Source of the DNA: Naegleria lovaniensis
Lineage: Eukaryota; Heterolobosea; Eutetramitea; Acrasida; Naegleriidae
Direction of reading: 5' to 3'
Length of the DNA: 64,000 nucleotides
NCBI RefSeq assembly: GCF_003324165.1
Contig: NW_025407856.1
Location: 423,002-487,001, forward strand
Position 1 is the stretch's first letter. The number at the start of each line of letters is the position of its first letter. Of the stretch, positions 30,208-41,245 are shown in pieces. Under the pieces are notes generated by a model, which did no database searches, was not told where the DNA came from, and saw only the letters and a program-made list of their open reading frames with translations. The position numbers and the translations under genes were made by a program.

Positions 30208-31557
30208 ATGACGAACACAACCTCCTCTGTCATTCCAATTACCAATCAAGAGAACAGCAATCCAAGCAACAAATTCCACCATTATTCCTCACCTCGACCC
30301 AACATGTATGCATCTTTGACTCGATTCGGTGCATCTTCCCAGAATGTAAATCTCTCGAGTCATAGAAGAGAGGTCCTGCAAGAACCTACTACGGAATACC
30401 AACAAGAACAACCATTGATCCATGGAGCTCGTCCATACAAGATACCCATACGAGAGGAGTTTTCCTCACAGCCATACAATGAGTATTCATCTCCATCGGG
30501 TTGTACCGAGCATCATTCCTTCTACTCAACAAGTGTCATGTATCCAAGTTCAGGTTATGAAAGTCATCATGATGACAGAATACGGATGAGCAACAACGGA
30601 ACATTGAATTATCCTAAATGCCAACAACAACAACAGGTATCGATTCATCCTCAGGAGGTGCTTGATGATGGAAAGAGATATCATCCCTATAATTCAGCTG
30701 AGTTGAACAGGACCCAAGAATACAATCCAACTCTCCATCGATCAGCCTCCTCATCCGCAAGAGCAAAATCAACAAGTCCATCATTGGGGAACGACATCCA
30801 ACAAGCTGCAACCACAACCACCAGCAACACTCACCATCTTCCACCCTCTAAAATTGCAAAGAAGTCTTCCTCTTCCAAAAAGAAGGTCATTAAGAGAAAG
30901 TATCAATACAAACATTTGCTGGCAGCCGAGGCCAATAAGAATGGTAATTCCAACAACAAGTCATCATCCAACAATAATGGTGCCAGCAATCTTACGCCCA
31001 ATACTCAGTACGTGTATGGTTTTGGATTGTGGGAGGGTGGATCCACCACACCTACAGCAACCACAACAACTTCATCCATTCAAAATCATCATGAACCCAA
31101 TGTCCCTACTTTCCATATCAATCACTCAACCACCTGCTCTTCTCATCTCAAACAACAACGAGCTCAACGAAGAGCTGTTTCTTCCATCACCAAACACGAA
31201 ATGCTCCAAGTGCTCCATCTGACTCAACAAAAGGCTTCTCAAATTCTCGGATGTTCTCTCTCAACCGTTAAGAGAAGATTCTACGAATTGAAAGATGAAA
31301 TTGGATTGAACAAGTGGCCCCAAGACTATTTAGAATTGATGCATTTGGAGGTGTTTCAAAAGATTTACCCCATGTCCTTACATTTTATTTTGAATCATTC
31401 TTCGGAGGAAGAAGAAGAAAGGACAGTAAAGGAAAATGAAACTGTCCAGATGGCATCTTGCTCAAGTTCAGGCATGTCTACAGTCTCTTCGTCGAGGTCA
31501 ACTCCCGTTCATGAGGAAGAATCAATGATGGCAACAAGTCTTTCGTGTAGAGTCTGA
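30208..31557 (+). CDS. RWP-RK-like transcription factor 1
   Basis: 449 aa, intact. The first 320 residues are Ser/Asn/His-rich and disordered with a basic patch (SKKKVIKRKYQYKH). A compact DNA-binding-type domain follows (about 332-395): SITKHEMLQVLHLTQQKASQ, ILGCSLSTVKRRFYELKDEI, GLNKWPQDYLELMHL, then YPMSLHFILN. It fits RWP-RK (LxxxFxLPxxxAAxxLGVxxTxLKxxCRxxGIxRWPxRK), with KWPQDY in place of RWPYRK and ILGCSLSTVKRRF as the recognition helix. RWP-RK proteins regulate nitrogen response and gametogenesis in plants and algae and also occur in amoebae. The tail is acidic and Ser-rich. Two paralogues lie at 41.2 and 45.1 kb. Confidence 0.75.
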   Translation: MTNTTSSVIPITNQENSNPSNKFHHYSSPRPNMYASLTRFGASSQNVNLSSHRREVLQEPTTEYQQEQPLIHGARPYKIPIREEFSSQPYNEYSSPSGCTEHHSFYSTSVMYPSSGYESHHDDRIRMSNNGTLNYPKCQQQQQVSIHPQEVLDDGKRYHPYNSAELNRTQEYNPTLHRSASSSARAKSTSPSLGNDIQQAATTTTSNTHHLPPSKIAKKSSSSKKKVIKRKYQYKHLLAAEANKNGNSNNKSSSNNNGASNLTPNTQYVYGFGLWEGGSTTPTATTTTSSIQNHHEPNVPTFHINHSTTCSSHLKQQRAQRRAVSSITKHEMLQVLHLTQQKASQILGCSLSTVKRRFYELKDEIGLNKWPQDYLELMHLEVFQKIYPMSLHFILNHSSEEEEERTVKENETVQMASCSSSGMSTVSSSRSTPVHEEESMMATSLSCRV

Positions 31558-32134
31558 CAATTTTCACAAGAACAAATTAACTGTACCTTCTCTTTATTAA
31601 AGCCAACCCGTGTAGCTTCATCTCAATTTCATTTGACAAAAACAAGGCGACTCAATTTGGACCTCAAAAGAGTGTGCCCTTCATTTTTATCTGGACTCTT
31701 GTCAAGTGCCAATTTAGCAGTCACTGAGCATAAGGGATGAACTGCGTCGATGGTCGAGTTCATTTGCGATCACTGCGATGTTAAAAGCGTCGCTCCTGTA
31801 CTGTAACACTTCGTGTATTCAAAACATTTCAATTCCATTAACACTTGATCACAATCCATGGGGAAAATAACCTTTGAGAACACCAGAAACCCATCAACGA
31901 TGCTCATAAAACCTTAACATGAGCTTCAAAGTTTTCACCCTCTCAATTAATGATTCGATGCCTTTGCTACTAACAAGTCTCTTTTCACAAATACAGATCC
32001 ACCCGTCACACATCACATCAAGTGACACGACCTGCACTTCACACGCAGCAAATAAAAACCCACTTGTTTCGCTGTCATCATCCGTAAAAAAATTCAACAA
32101 TAACACCAGTTATCATTTTATAATTCACACAACA
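31558..32134. other. intergenic 0.58 kb
   Basis: 3' flank of the RWP-RK-like gene and presumed promoter of the Lys/Arg-rich gene. Coding frame continues open upstream of 32135 to 31919, but that part has no coding character. Nothing else seen. Confidence 0.45.
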
Positions 32135-33643
32135 ATGATTTCCACCACTTCATCAAACTCCAAGTGGTTGGTGGCCTTGTTGTTGGTTGCCTTGTTCTCT
32201 GTGTGCACCTTTGCCATGGCTCAAGCAACCACTCAAACCGCCGCAACCGAAGCTGTAAAAGCAGTCCCAACCGTTAAACCAACTACGGTCGTGATCAAGA
32301 AAAAGCCTGTACTCGTGGCTAAACCAAAGAAGAGAAGAACCATTCGAAGACTCAAACGACGTGTTGCTAGAAAACTTAAAAGATGCCGTAAATTGGCAAA
32401 GAGAGCCAAGAAGTTGGCTGCTCGTGCTGCAAAGAAGGCTAAACTCGCTTCATTGAAGGCCAAAGTTGCTGCTGCTAAAAAGACCAAGAAGTCTCGCAAG
32501 GTTGCCAAGAGAGCTGCCAGAAAAGCAAGAAAGGTTGCCAAGAGAGCAAGACGTGCTGCTAAGAAGGCCCGTCGTTGTGCCAAGAGAGCTTCCCGTAAAT
32601 ACGGAAAGAAGGCAACTAGAAAGTTGAGAAGAAGAGCTAGAAAGGCTGCCAAGAGAGCAAAGAAGGCTGCTAGAAAGGCAAAGAAGGCCAAGAAGAGCAC
32701 AAAGAAGGCTAGAAAGGCAGTCAAGAGAGCAGTCAAGAAGGCTGTTAGAAAGGCTGTTGCTGCTGTTAAGAGAGCAAGAAAACTCCTTCCAAAGAGAAAG
32801 AGAGTTGTTGTTGTCAAGAAGAGAAGATCTTGCAGAAAACTCAGAATTGCTTTGAAGAGATTGAGAAGAGCATTGAAGAAGAGAAGAGCTGTCAGAAGAG
32901 CAAGAAAGATTGCTAGAAAGATCAGAAGACAAAAGAGAAGAGCTGCTAGAAAACTCAGAAGAGCTTTGAAGAGAGCTAGAAGAGCCTCCACCAAGAAGGC
33001 CAAGAGAGCTGCTAAGAGACTCGCAAGAAGACTCAGAAAGGCTCTCAGAAGACTTGCAAAGAAGGCCAAGAAGGCAATCAGAAGAGCAAAGAAGCAAGCT
33101 AAAAAGGCAAGAAAGGTTGCTAGAAAGGCCAAGAAGATTGCTAGAAGAGTTAAGAGACACAGAAGAACTTGCAGAAGAGCTAGAAAGCCAAGAAGAGTTG
33201 TCAGAAGAAAGATTAAGCGTGCTTTGAAGAAGAGAGCCAAGAGATGCAAGAGAGCAAGACGTGCTGCCAAGAAGGCTGCTAGAAGAGTCAGAAAGCTCGC
33301 CAAGAAGGTCAGAAGACACCTCAGAAGAGTTGCTGCCAGAAAGACCAAGAAGGGTAAGCGTGCTGCTAGAAGAGCTTTGAAGAGAGCAAGACGTGCATTG
33401 AAGAGAGCTAGAAAGGCTGCCAAGAAGGCTGCTAAGAGAGCAAGAAAGGCCTGCAGAAGATACAAGAGAAAGGTTAGAAGAGCAAGAAAGATCTGCAGAA
33501 AAATCTCCAAGGCTAAGCGTGCCAAGAGAGCAAGAAAGATCAGAAAGATTAGACGTGCTTTGAAGAAGTTGAGAAGAAACAAGAAGAAGAAGGCTATCAA
33601 AAGAAAGCTCGTCTTCAGATTGAAGAAGTTGTACAAGTGTTAA
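32135..33643 (+). CDS. secreted Lys/Arg/Ala-rich polycationic protein
   Basis: 502 aa from the ATG at 32135, chosen because it places a good signal peptide at the start (KWLVALLLVALFSVCTFAMA, then AQA as a likely cleavage site). An in-frame start at 31919 would bury it. From residue about 60 to the end the protein is nearly all Lys, Arg, Ala, Leu, Val and Ile; in one 40-residue piece I counted 23 Lys/Arg. I see no Asp or Glu after the first 40 residues. Eight Cys occur in settings such as KRCRKL and RRSCRKL. Patterns such as AKRAKKAARKAKKAKK predict long cationic helices. Similar composition occurs in H1-like DNA-condensing proteins and in antimicrobial polycations, but the signal peptide argues for the secretory route or a lysosome-like compartment. 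No family is recognised. Function unknown. Confidence 0.8.
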   Translation: MISTTSSNSKWLVALLLVALFSVCTFAMAQATTQTAATEAVKAVPTVKPTTVVIKKKPVLVAKPKKRRTIRRLKRRVARKLKRCRKLAKRAKKLAARAAKKAKLASLKAKVAAAKKTKKSRKVAKRAARKARKVAKRARRAAKKARRCAKRASRKYGKKATRKLRRRARKAAKRAKKAARKAKKAKKSTKKARKAVKRAVKKAVRKAVAAVKRARKLLPKRKRVVVVKKRRSCRKLRIALKRLRRALKKRRAVRRARKIARKIRRQKRRAARKLRRALKRARRASTKKAKRAAKRLARRLRKALRRLAKKAKKAIRRAKKQAKKARKVARKAKKIARRVKRHRRTCRRARKPRRVVRRKIKRALKKRAKRCKRARRAAKKAARRVRKLAKKVRRHLRRVAARKTKKGKRAARRALKRARRALKRARKAAKKAAKRARKACRRYKRKVRRARKICRKISKAKRAKRARKIRKIRRALKKLRRNKKKKAIKRKLVFRLKKLYKC

Positions 33644-33784
33644 AAACTTCTTTATCCCAACTCCGATAAACTGCTAACTGTGTAATTTAAATACATGTGT
33701 GTGGTTTATTTGTTCAATTTGTGTTTGTTGTTTTGAACTGTTCACCAAAAATTGCATTTAGCAGGATAACCTTTTTCACACAAT

Positions 33785-36700
33785 TCAATTTTCTTCTTCA
33801 AAAACATCATCCTCCAATTGCTTCCATAAATCGTCATCTGCAAAGGTAATCTGAGAAGAAGAGGAGCTCTTTCTCTTCTTTTTCGTGGGTTCTTCTTGGT
33901 CTGCTTCCTGGGAGTTGTCAGTACCTCCACAACTGCCATCTCTCACTCGAACGTGACACACTTCAACATTGGCTCCAGCTTTGGCAAGCAAATCGATCCA
34001 AATAATTTGTTTCTCGCTAAGCTTGTCGTTAGGACCCTTAATTTCGCTCAGTAAATGTTCATGAGAGGCATTTGTTGTGTTGACATCACTCTTTTTCCAA
34101 CAAACGAGGTCTGGAAAACCACTTCTGTTCTCTTTCATGTCCTCAGCAAGAGATTGAAGTATGGTACATATCACCTTAATTGGAAAGCATTCACAAATAC
34201 TAATGAGGCATGTTAATTTTTGCGAAGGTTTTTCAGCAATGTCTATTGATTCAGAAGCTTGTGCTTCTTTTTGTGAAGTGACAGCTGTCTCTTGCTTGTT
34301 TTCAACAACATGATCCACATTCTCATCCAATACCTCGACAATTTCGTCATCATTTTCATGAGTCATGATCGTTGCATCTTCATCTGATAGCGTTGGATCC
34401 ATATCCTTCCAATTACAACTAATTGCATTCGTTCCATAATTTTCATTCCAACAATTTGTCACTTTTTCAATCAAATACGTAGAACCAAGTTGTTCAATTT
34501 CTTCAAGTCGTTTCTTGAACTTGTCTCTTCTTCTCAAATAGAATGCATCAGTCATGAAATCAAGAGGACAAGATTGATACTTGTTTTGAAACACATAGGG
34601 TATGGATGAATCGAAAATAATATCCCACATCACTAACATGAATAACATGGCCCAAATAGAACCTTCACTATGAATACCTTCCATGGCATGTTTCATTTGG
34701 TAATGTTCCAGAGCAAATTGTTCCACACTCACCACTATTGTGAAAATTATTTCAATAATTCATTTCAAATATAAAAATTTGCAATGTGTTGTCCATGAAA
34801 TGATAGATTTTTTGACCATCAATCATTCAATAATGGAATTGTTAGTGTTGTCCATCGCATACATCATCATCATCATTTAAAATGTAAAATACATGTAATT
34901 CATACTTGCCTGTTTCTTGATCCAAATGGGATATAAAGTGATTCCTCTTTTCTCCCTTTTTTCTACTTTCTAATTTCTTGACTTTTCCTTGAATGTATAT
35001 TAACTTGGGAGGTTTCACATTGGTTGAAATAAAAGTTGAGATGAGACTGGAATCGTCAAGAGTTGAATATTTCTTGGGATCTGATTTTTGAAGTTTCTTA
35101 CAAATTCTCAAATATCGTTTTTCAAGTGTACATCTCTTATTGGGAGGTAATCGAATGGATCCAAAAAATTCACAGCTGTTATTATCAGATAATGCAATTT
35201 TGCATGTTTCATATGCCTTTTCATAACAGTCCACAGTTTTTTGATGTTCATAATCGAGAGCAATACGATTGTAGAACTCTCCACGCTTACCTACCATAAA
35301 CGGAGATTTCAGAATGGCATTCAAGTGTGAAATTGCAAGTTCGTATTGCTTGTGTTTTTCTAATAGTTTCGTACAGTAATGCAATATTCGAGCGTAGACA
35401 TAGCCACATCTAAATCTCATGAGGTAATAATCCATATGTAGTGTGTTCGATGAAGAATCATTTGAATACTTCTTTCGAATTAATTCTGTGTCTTCTTCGA
35501 GTCTTTGACAAATATCTTTGGAAAATTCGACAAGTTTTTCCAATAGACCATCCTCATTGGCTTTCTGAATGGACTCTAAACGAGTTTCAATTTCGATAAT
35601 TAGAAGATCTTGAGTATTTTGAACGTCACCACTCGATGGGTTTGCGTACGAGCTTTTAGTGCTTTCTGTGGATGGAGAGTCGAGAGAGTCAGCCCATGTG
35701 TTTGCAATTTCAAACGCTTCTTCATATCGTAAGAGGTCTTCTCTTGTTTCGAATAGGCTCTTTTGTTCTTGGACTTCATATTTTGGAAAAATAGTAATTT
35801 TCTTTTGTTCCAATATCATGATGGAGGCATTATCAGAGTTTTGTGATATAAAATAGAGATGGTGAATTCGTTTGAAAATTTTAGAAACATTCTTGTGGAT
35901 CCTATAATACACGGGAGCAATATCCTTATTAGTACTTGAGGCTTTGTGGATTAATTTTAGTACATCTTGTGTACGTAAAAGTGTGGAGCTATTGGGTGAG
36001 GAGTTTGAAGATGATGTCATATTCTTCTCCTTGTCTTCGTCTTTACACTTGTCGTTCGCTGTAACTGTCTGTTTTTTGAAAAATCCACTCAGTTTTGATT
36101 GTTTTCCACTGCCTCCAGAATCTTTCAAATCAACAAGAGATTCAGGTCGTGTGATAATTTGTTTGATTAGATCAGATTTTGGAGACTCTTTGGATGATCT
36201 CTTTGAGAGTTGCTTCTTCACTACATTGCTTATATTTTTCTTGTCCAGTATGGATTTGAGTTGCTTGTTAGTGAACTCTCTCAATAATTCTTGAATTTCA
36301 TCCATGGTCCAGTTATTAGAAAAGTTCTTACTGGAAGAGCTGCTTTCATTGTTGTTTTCCTTGTTTACATGAAGGCACTCAAAAAGTTCAGATTTTACGA
36401 GATGTTCGAGAGCATCTTTGATGTTCTCGCAGCACACAATTTGCATATTGGCTTCGTCACTATTCACCCACGAGGACATGATATCTTCCTTTTCTTTTTC
36501 AATTTCTCTACGGTATTTTTCTAGCTCAGTGATTGTGAAATATTTTTGTTTTCTATTAAACAAACGAATAAATAATCGTTGTGACGCTTTGCATTGATTT
36601 TTAAAGGCCTCAATAATTTTCTGCTCTTCCTCAATAAATAAATGTCCATCTCTTTTCGTGACTGTTTCTAAAATCTCCAAGAAATGGTACAAATAATAGC

Positions 36701-37091
36701 TTCTTACTCGATCCTCTTCAAGTTGTTCTTGTTGTTGTGAAAATTGTTGTGAATTGGATTGTTGAGATTCAACTCCACTTCGATCGGAATATAAAGATTG
36801 AGAGTTTTCCTCCAAGTCGACAGAGTCCAACGATTGCCTCGTCTCCATCATGGATGACAACTGGCTATTGACCGAGATGCTTGATGCCATTTCTTCGTCT
36901 ATCGTTTCCATACTGAGACTACTCATACTGCTCGTAGATAATCGATGAGAGCGTTTATCGGAATAAGTACTTTTGGCATTCAATAGCTCATCATCACTGT
37001 CAATAATCAGTGCCTCTTCCAAAGAGTTTCCTTTCACCTTTTTAAACTCCTCTTCTTCCAAACTATCAGTGTACAAGCTTGGAGGCTTCAT
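33785..37091 (-). CDS. FAN1: FAN1 structure-specific nuclease
   Basis: Fanconi-associated nuclease 1, which cleaves 5' flaps and unhooks interstrand crosslinks. The main exon (37091 to about 34906) has a disordered start, an SAP-like helical domain (about 260-320, LREFTNKQLKSILDKKNISN) and TPR-like helices (about 560-690, KQYELAISHLNAILKSPFMV). The second exon (about 34727-33785) has VEQFALEHY, EGIHSEGS, MWDIIF, YVFQNKYQSCPLD and the VRR-NUC core GFPDLVCWK...LSEIKGPNDKLS...VEVCHV; the metal-binding Glu, Asp and ExK are present. A GTATGA donor and a GGTGAG acceptor keep frame (178-nt intron, 1042 aa), but the 3' site is uncertain. Coding-like sequence continues in frame above 37091, so the true N-terminus is missing. 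No UBZ finger is seen. Confidence 0.93.
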
Positions 37092-37750
37092 CTCACCCGA
37101 TAAGCTTCTCTTCTTACCTTGTTGTTGAAAGAACGAAAGAATGGTCGCATTTGATTTCGGAGAGGCTTCTCTCGGTGAAGATGATGATTTTGAATTTTTG
37201 CTAGAGCTTGGTGTTGTACTCTTTTTCTATTCCGATGATTATTTTGTTTCTCCAATGATGATGATACTGATGATGATGAAGATGATGAATTTCGTTTCTT
37301 CTTGTGATTACTGGAAGTGTTTTTGCCTGCACTGGTATTTTATTCATTTTTTTTTGTCCACTCTTCTCTTTCCCCTTCAACCTTTATGTTTATTGAAAGA
37401 TCACATGAATAATAAAGTTGATTAATGCAGTCGTTCATCAACTTTCATTATAAAATCACAACCGGGGAAATTGAACGAACTCGAAAAAAAAAAATTGTTC
37501 TCTCAGAAAGCCTTTCATCATCATTGGTATCACGGAATAGGCTTGATTTTCTCGCTCTCTCTCTCTGTAATTTAAAAACGTTGTGATTTTATCATTGGAA
37601 TCATTTGTGGATCCACTACTATTTATTTTCATTCATTTGGATCCAAAGAGATCATTCCGCTAAGCGGTTTTGATAGTATCTGTTATTCATCATCTTCGAG
37701 AGCAAAGAACCCGTTGCTGTTTGCAAATTCTAATTTTCATTAAAATAGTG
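37092..37750. other. 0.66 kb between FAN1 ATG and PH gene
   Basis: On the minus strand 37092-37345 reads as Ser/Lys-rich coding-like sequence in two frames and probably contains the real 5' part of FAN1. The remainder, 37430-37750, has CT repeats (37553-37567) and is presumably a divergent promoter. Confidence 0.5.
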
Positions 37751-38611
37751 ATGGTCCGATTTACAAATTTCAAATCCTCTCCACAACCCAAAGAATCTCA
37801 CAAATATGAGATGAGTGGAGTTTTGTGTAAAATGGGAGAGGTCAACAAGTCATGGAAGGAACGATTTTTCATATTGGAAGATGATAAATTATTTTACTAC
37901 AAGAATAATGAAGCAACAAAAGCAATTGCATACATTCCATTGAATGATGCCTATGTACGAGTGTCGCCAGAATTTTATCCCAAGTTGGCTTGTTTTGAAA
38001 TTGTGACTGCACAGAGAATTTATAAATTGCAAGCAGCAAATTTTGAATTGATGAAAACGTGGATTCACCATTGTCAAACATTTAGCAAGATTAGTATGGA
38101 AAATGAATTGATACGGCAAGCTGACATTCAGATATGTGCTACTGAAGCTGCTTATTCAAAAAAGTTATTGGAAGAGTTGCATTTCGAACCCATGCCTTTG
38201 GACAATTTTTATTTTGTTTGCAAATATGAGGATGATGATAATGATCTCTTAGAGGGTGTCACGACGACTCCATTGGAAGTAGAAAACTCGAAAGAATCCA
38301 ACATTACCAATGCCACAAGAACTAGACATAGATCTGCAGCCATGAATTTATCCTTTAGCAGTCAATTGTCACACTTGATAAATTCAGAATCCTCATCATC
38401 ATTGAATGCAAGTAGCAGTGTCATAATATCCAATGATGAACAAGAATTCGTAGAAGACATGTTACCTAGTACTCCACAAAACAAAGCCAATGTTTCCATC
38501 AACTCCACTTCACCCTCCTCTGATTATTCTGTCCCTCCCACATCCTCACTCATGCAGTCATCCTCTCTTCTTTTATCTTCCTCACTCATTGAGGGCAAAA
38601 TCAAGAATTAA
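37751..38611 (+). CDS. PH-domain protein
   Basis: 286 aa from ATG 37751. A PH domain occupies residues about 20-125: MSGVLCKMGEVNKSWKERFF, ILEDDKLFYYKNNEATKAIA, YIPLNDAYVRV, then CFEIVTAQRIYKLQAANFEL and the C-terminal helix with the invariant Trp (MKTWIHHCQ). The basic KxxxxWKxRFF start is the phosphoinositide-binding type, so membrane recruitment is likely. The rest is Ser/Asn-rich and disordered, with no catalytic domain. An in-frame extension to 37670 is possible but has no supporting feature. Confidence 0.85.
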   Translation: MVRFTNFKSSPQPKESHKYEMSGVLCKMGEVNKSWKERFFILEDDKLFYYKNNEATKAIAYIPLNDAYVRVSPEFYPKLACFEIVTAQRIYKLQAANFELMKTWIHHCQTFSKISMENELIRQADIQICATEAAYSKKLLEELHFEPMPLDNFYFVCKYEDDDNDLLEGVTTTPLEVENSKESNITNATRTRHRSAAMNLSFSSQLSHLINSESSSSLNASSSVIISNDEQEFVEDMLPSTPQNKANVSINSTSPSSDYSVPPTSSLMQSSSLLLSSSLIEGKIKN

Positions 38612-38733
38612 TACAGCGAATTGATTGGCAGTAACTGTCTCACTTGATGAAAATTAATATTTGTTTAGCGTGCAAGCTACAAGTTCACACTTCACCCTCT
38701 GTCATGAAATTTTCACGATCCATAACACAAAAA

Positions 38734-40590
38734 ATGTCTTCACAACAAGAAACGACACTATCACTCTCCTCCAACGGATCGTACCAACATCGTCAGCACG
38801 AGGAGGACCAACCACATTCATCATTCACTAATTTTCAAATTCTAGGAAAATCCTTTCAACACTTGGATCATCTCTCTCTTCTACAACAACCCATTCGACA
38901 AGTTTCCATCGGGTTCGGTCACGTCATGATTCTCTGTGAGAATGGAAAACTGTATTGTTTTGGTAGAAATGATTGTGGACAATTGAATTTAAGCATTGAA
39001 AGTAATCCTTCCAATAGTAACATTTATGGAGACACATTGGATATTATGAAGTTACGCCATTGTTTGGGACCAACCACCACCACTCGTGTCCGGTTCCTAC
39101 GAACGCAAATTCATTGACTTGTTCCATGTTGATAAAATCTAGTGTTGAAAATAACACTGGAAATAACACTGGAAATAACAATGACAATACACTTCCTTCT
39201 CTATCGATTCGATCGGTTCATTGTGGAGCTCTACATACCATGATTTTATGTGAAAATAATATCATTTATGCGTGTGGAAGTAATTCGAATGGACAAATAA
39301 GTATGCCTGCACAAGTAGCACTTGCTTGTGGATCGGAGATTGAAAAATTTACTCGAGTGGATTTGAGTTCGTGTCCATTATTGCAAATGCCTTTTTCGTC
39401 CATGAATGCAACAACAACACCCATGAATCGAATTAAGAAATTGCATTGTCGTTTTTCACATAGTGGGATTTTGAGTGAAAATGGAGAGTTGTATTGTTGT
39501 GGAAGGTATGTGTAACAATCTGCATGTTGAGAATTTTTCATATCGATGGATTGGCATTTGACATGGATGACATGAAACTTTTTTTCAAAATTCAATACTA
39601 TCGATTGGCATTTGACGTGGGAATGCATGAACCTTTAATAATTTTAATTCAACATTCATAATGAATGTTGAACTTTGTGACATTCCTTATCATATACATA
39701 ATTATTTTGCACTTGTCGATCATTTCCTCTTCCAGAAATTACGACTTGGAATTAGGAATTCCCAAAGAAGACAAAGTATTGAAATTCACCCAAGTGTTGA
39801 ACATTCCCAAAATGAAACATTTTGATTTTGCTTGGAAATACATGGTTGCCATCAGTGTTGACAATGTCATTTATTCCTCAAAATATGGAATTTTAAAAAC
39901 CGTGCGAGATGAAAATGGAAATGAATTTTTTTGTCGATACGAAAAGAGTACTCCCAATTCCTTTGGAGATATCATCAAACTAGAATGTGGCAATGAACAC
40001 ACCATGTTTCTCAATTCAAGACATGAATTGTATGGATTTGGATATTCAGTCGATGGTCAAATTGGTGTCAATAGTGTTGTCAAGGAAGTTATTCGAATTG
40101 CTTTGAATCAACTCAAATACGATGTCATCCATGATTTTACATGTGCCTATAATCAGTCGTGTATTATCACAAAGAAGGGCTATCTGTATGTGTCTGGCTT
40201 GTGGGATTTTACGGGTCTTTCTGCAAACCATGATGACGAGGATCCTGAAGCGAACCAAGTGATTCTGAACTATCAGAAACAGAAACCACCAGTGAATGTC
40301 TTTCAATTTACAAAATTACCAATTCCCAAGAAACGCTTCAATTCGATTTCTATGGGAAATGAAATTGCATTTCTATTTCATAGGTAGGTTATACATTTTC
40401 AGAGAATGAGAAAAATTCAAAGAATTTCTCCACATGACGACCAAGATATGACAATGAGTACGAATATGAAAAACAGTTGAAATCCAAACTATTCTATCAA
40501 TTGAAACATTACAATAGCATCACGAATCATAGCAACAGTGAAGAACATCCTCATTCGTTGTTTGATATTGTCATGATCACACACGTGTGA
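38734..40590 (+). CDS. RCC1-like protein, one frame break
   Basis: Exons 38734-39505, 39736-40383 and 40446-40590, with introns of 230 and 62 nt. Junctions CCGR-NYDLELG and FLFHR-YDNEYEYEK keep frame. A frame change near 39085-39110 must be bridged and has no plausible intron. RCC1-type blades: GHVMILCENGKLYCFGRNDC, LHTMILCENNIIYACGSNSN, HSGILSENGELYCCGR, EHTMFLNSRHELYGFGYSVD. The insertions between blades are long, so the propeller is degenerate. The last exon encodes YEKQLKSKLFYQLKHYNS and has no recognisable domain. Start chosen at MSSQQ, which follows an A-run; an upstream ATG at 38644 is open. A protein-binding platform role is inferred. Confidence 0.7.
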
Positions 40591-41245
40591 ACTCGTTACC
40601 TTCTAACATTTGAGCATCTGTAAACGCTACAAGTCTTGTACAATTTCACACAAAAGAAGAAATGCATTTTCGCGTAATATCATAACCAATCGCATTACAC
40701 ACAAGTACTGAATTTCCATGTTTGCTTTGAACGTGCGCACGACCTGCGACAATGAGAGACATCAATTTTGATGTTTTCCAATCACCTTCGTGTGAGATGC
40801 TTAAAATCATCATGCAACTACGCTGTGACAAGTCAATTGAAGATTATTCTGTGTAACGTCGTCGACAAGAAGGTTTCATGATCTAATACCCATCACAAAC
40901 GACTTGTCTTTTGTGAACAATAAAGACGTTCCAAACATGCATCTCACCCGTTCAGGTTTTATCACGATCAATCTCCGGTTTGTGCTCAAATTTCAAAAAT
41001 GGTAAACTGGTCAATCAAGAATAAAGCCATCAAAAAGAGTATGAAACCGACCAAACGCCACACTCTTTGACACGAGTTTCAACTGTCGATGGGTGTTGGT
41101 CCACCCATTCAAATAATTGTTGAGCCTCCAAACAAGAAAAATCCTTCATTAAGAACTACCCACACACTGCTTTCCGATAGGCAAACATAGCTCCAGCTTT
41201 GTGACGCGGTGTCGTACTATCTAAATTCTTCCACTCAACATTTAA
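40591..41245. other. intergenic 0.65 kb
   Basis: Spacer between the RCC1-like and RWP-RK-like genes. No domain-bearing ORF, tRNA or repeat is visible. Confidence 0.45.

Noticed and set aside
32233-33636. 467-codon minus-strand ORF opposite the Lys/Arg-rich gene, and a 289-codon one in another frame
   Set aside because: Both are mirror images of AAG/AGA/GCT codon use (giving Leu/Phe or Ser/Leu strings); no start context, and the plus-strand frame has a signal peptide.
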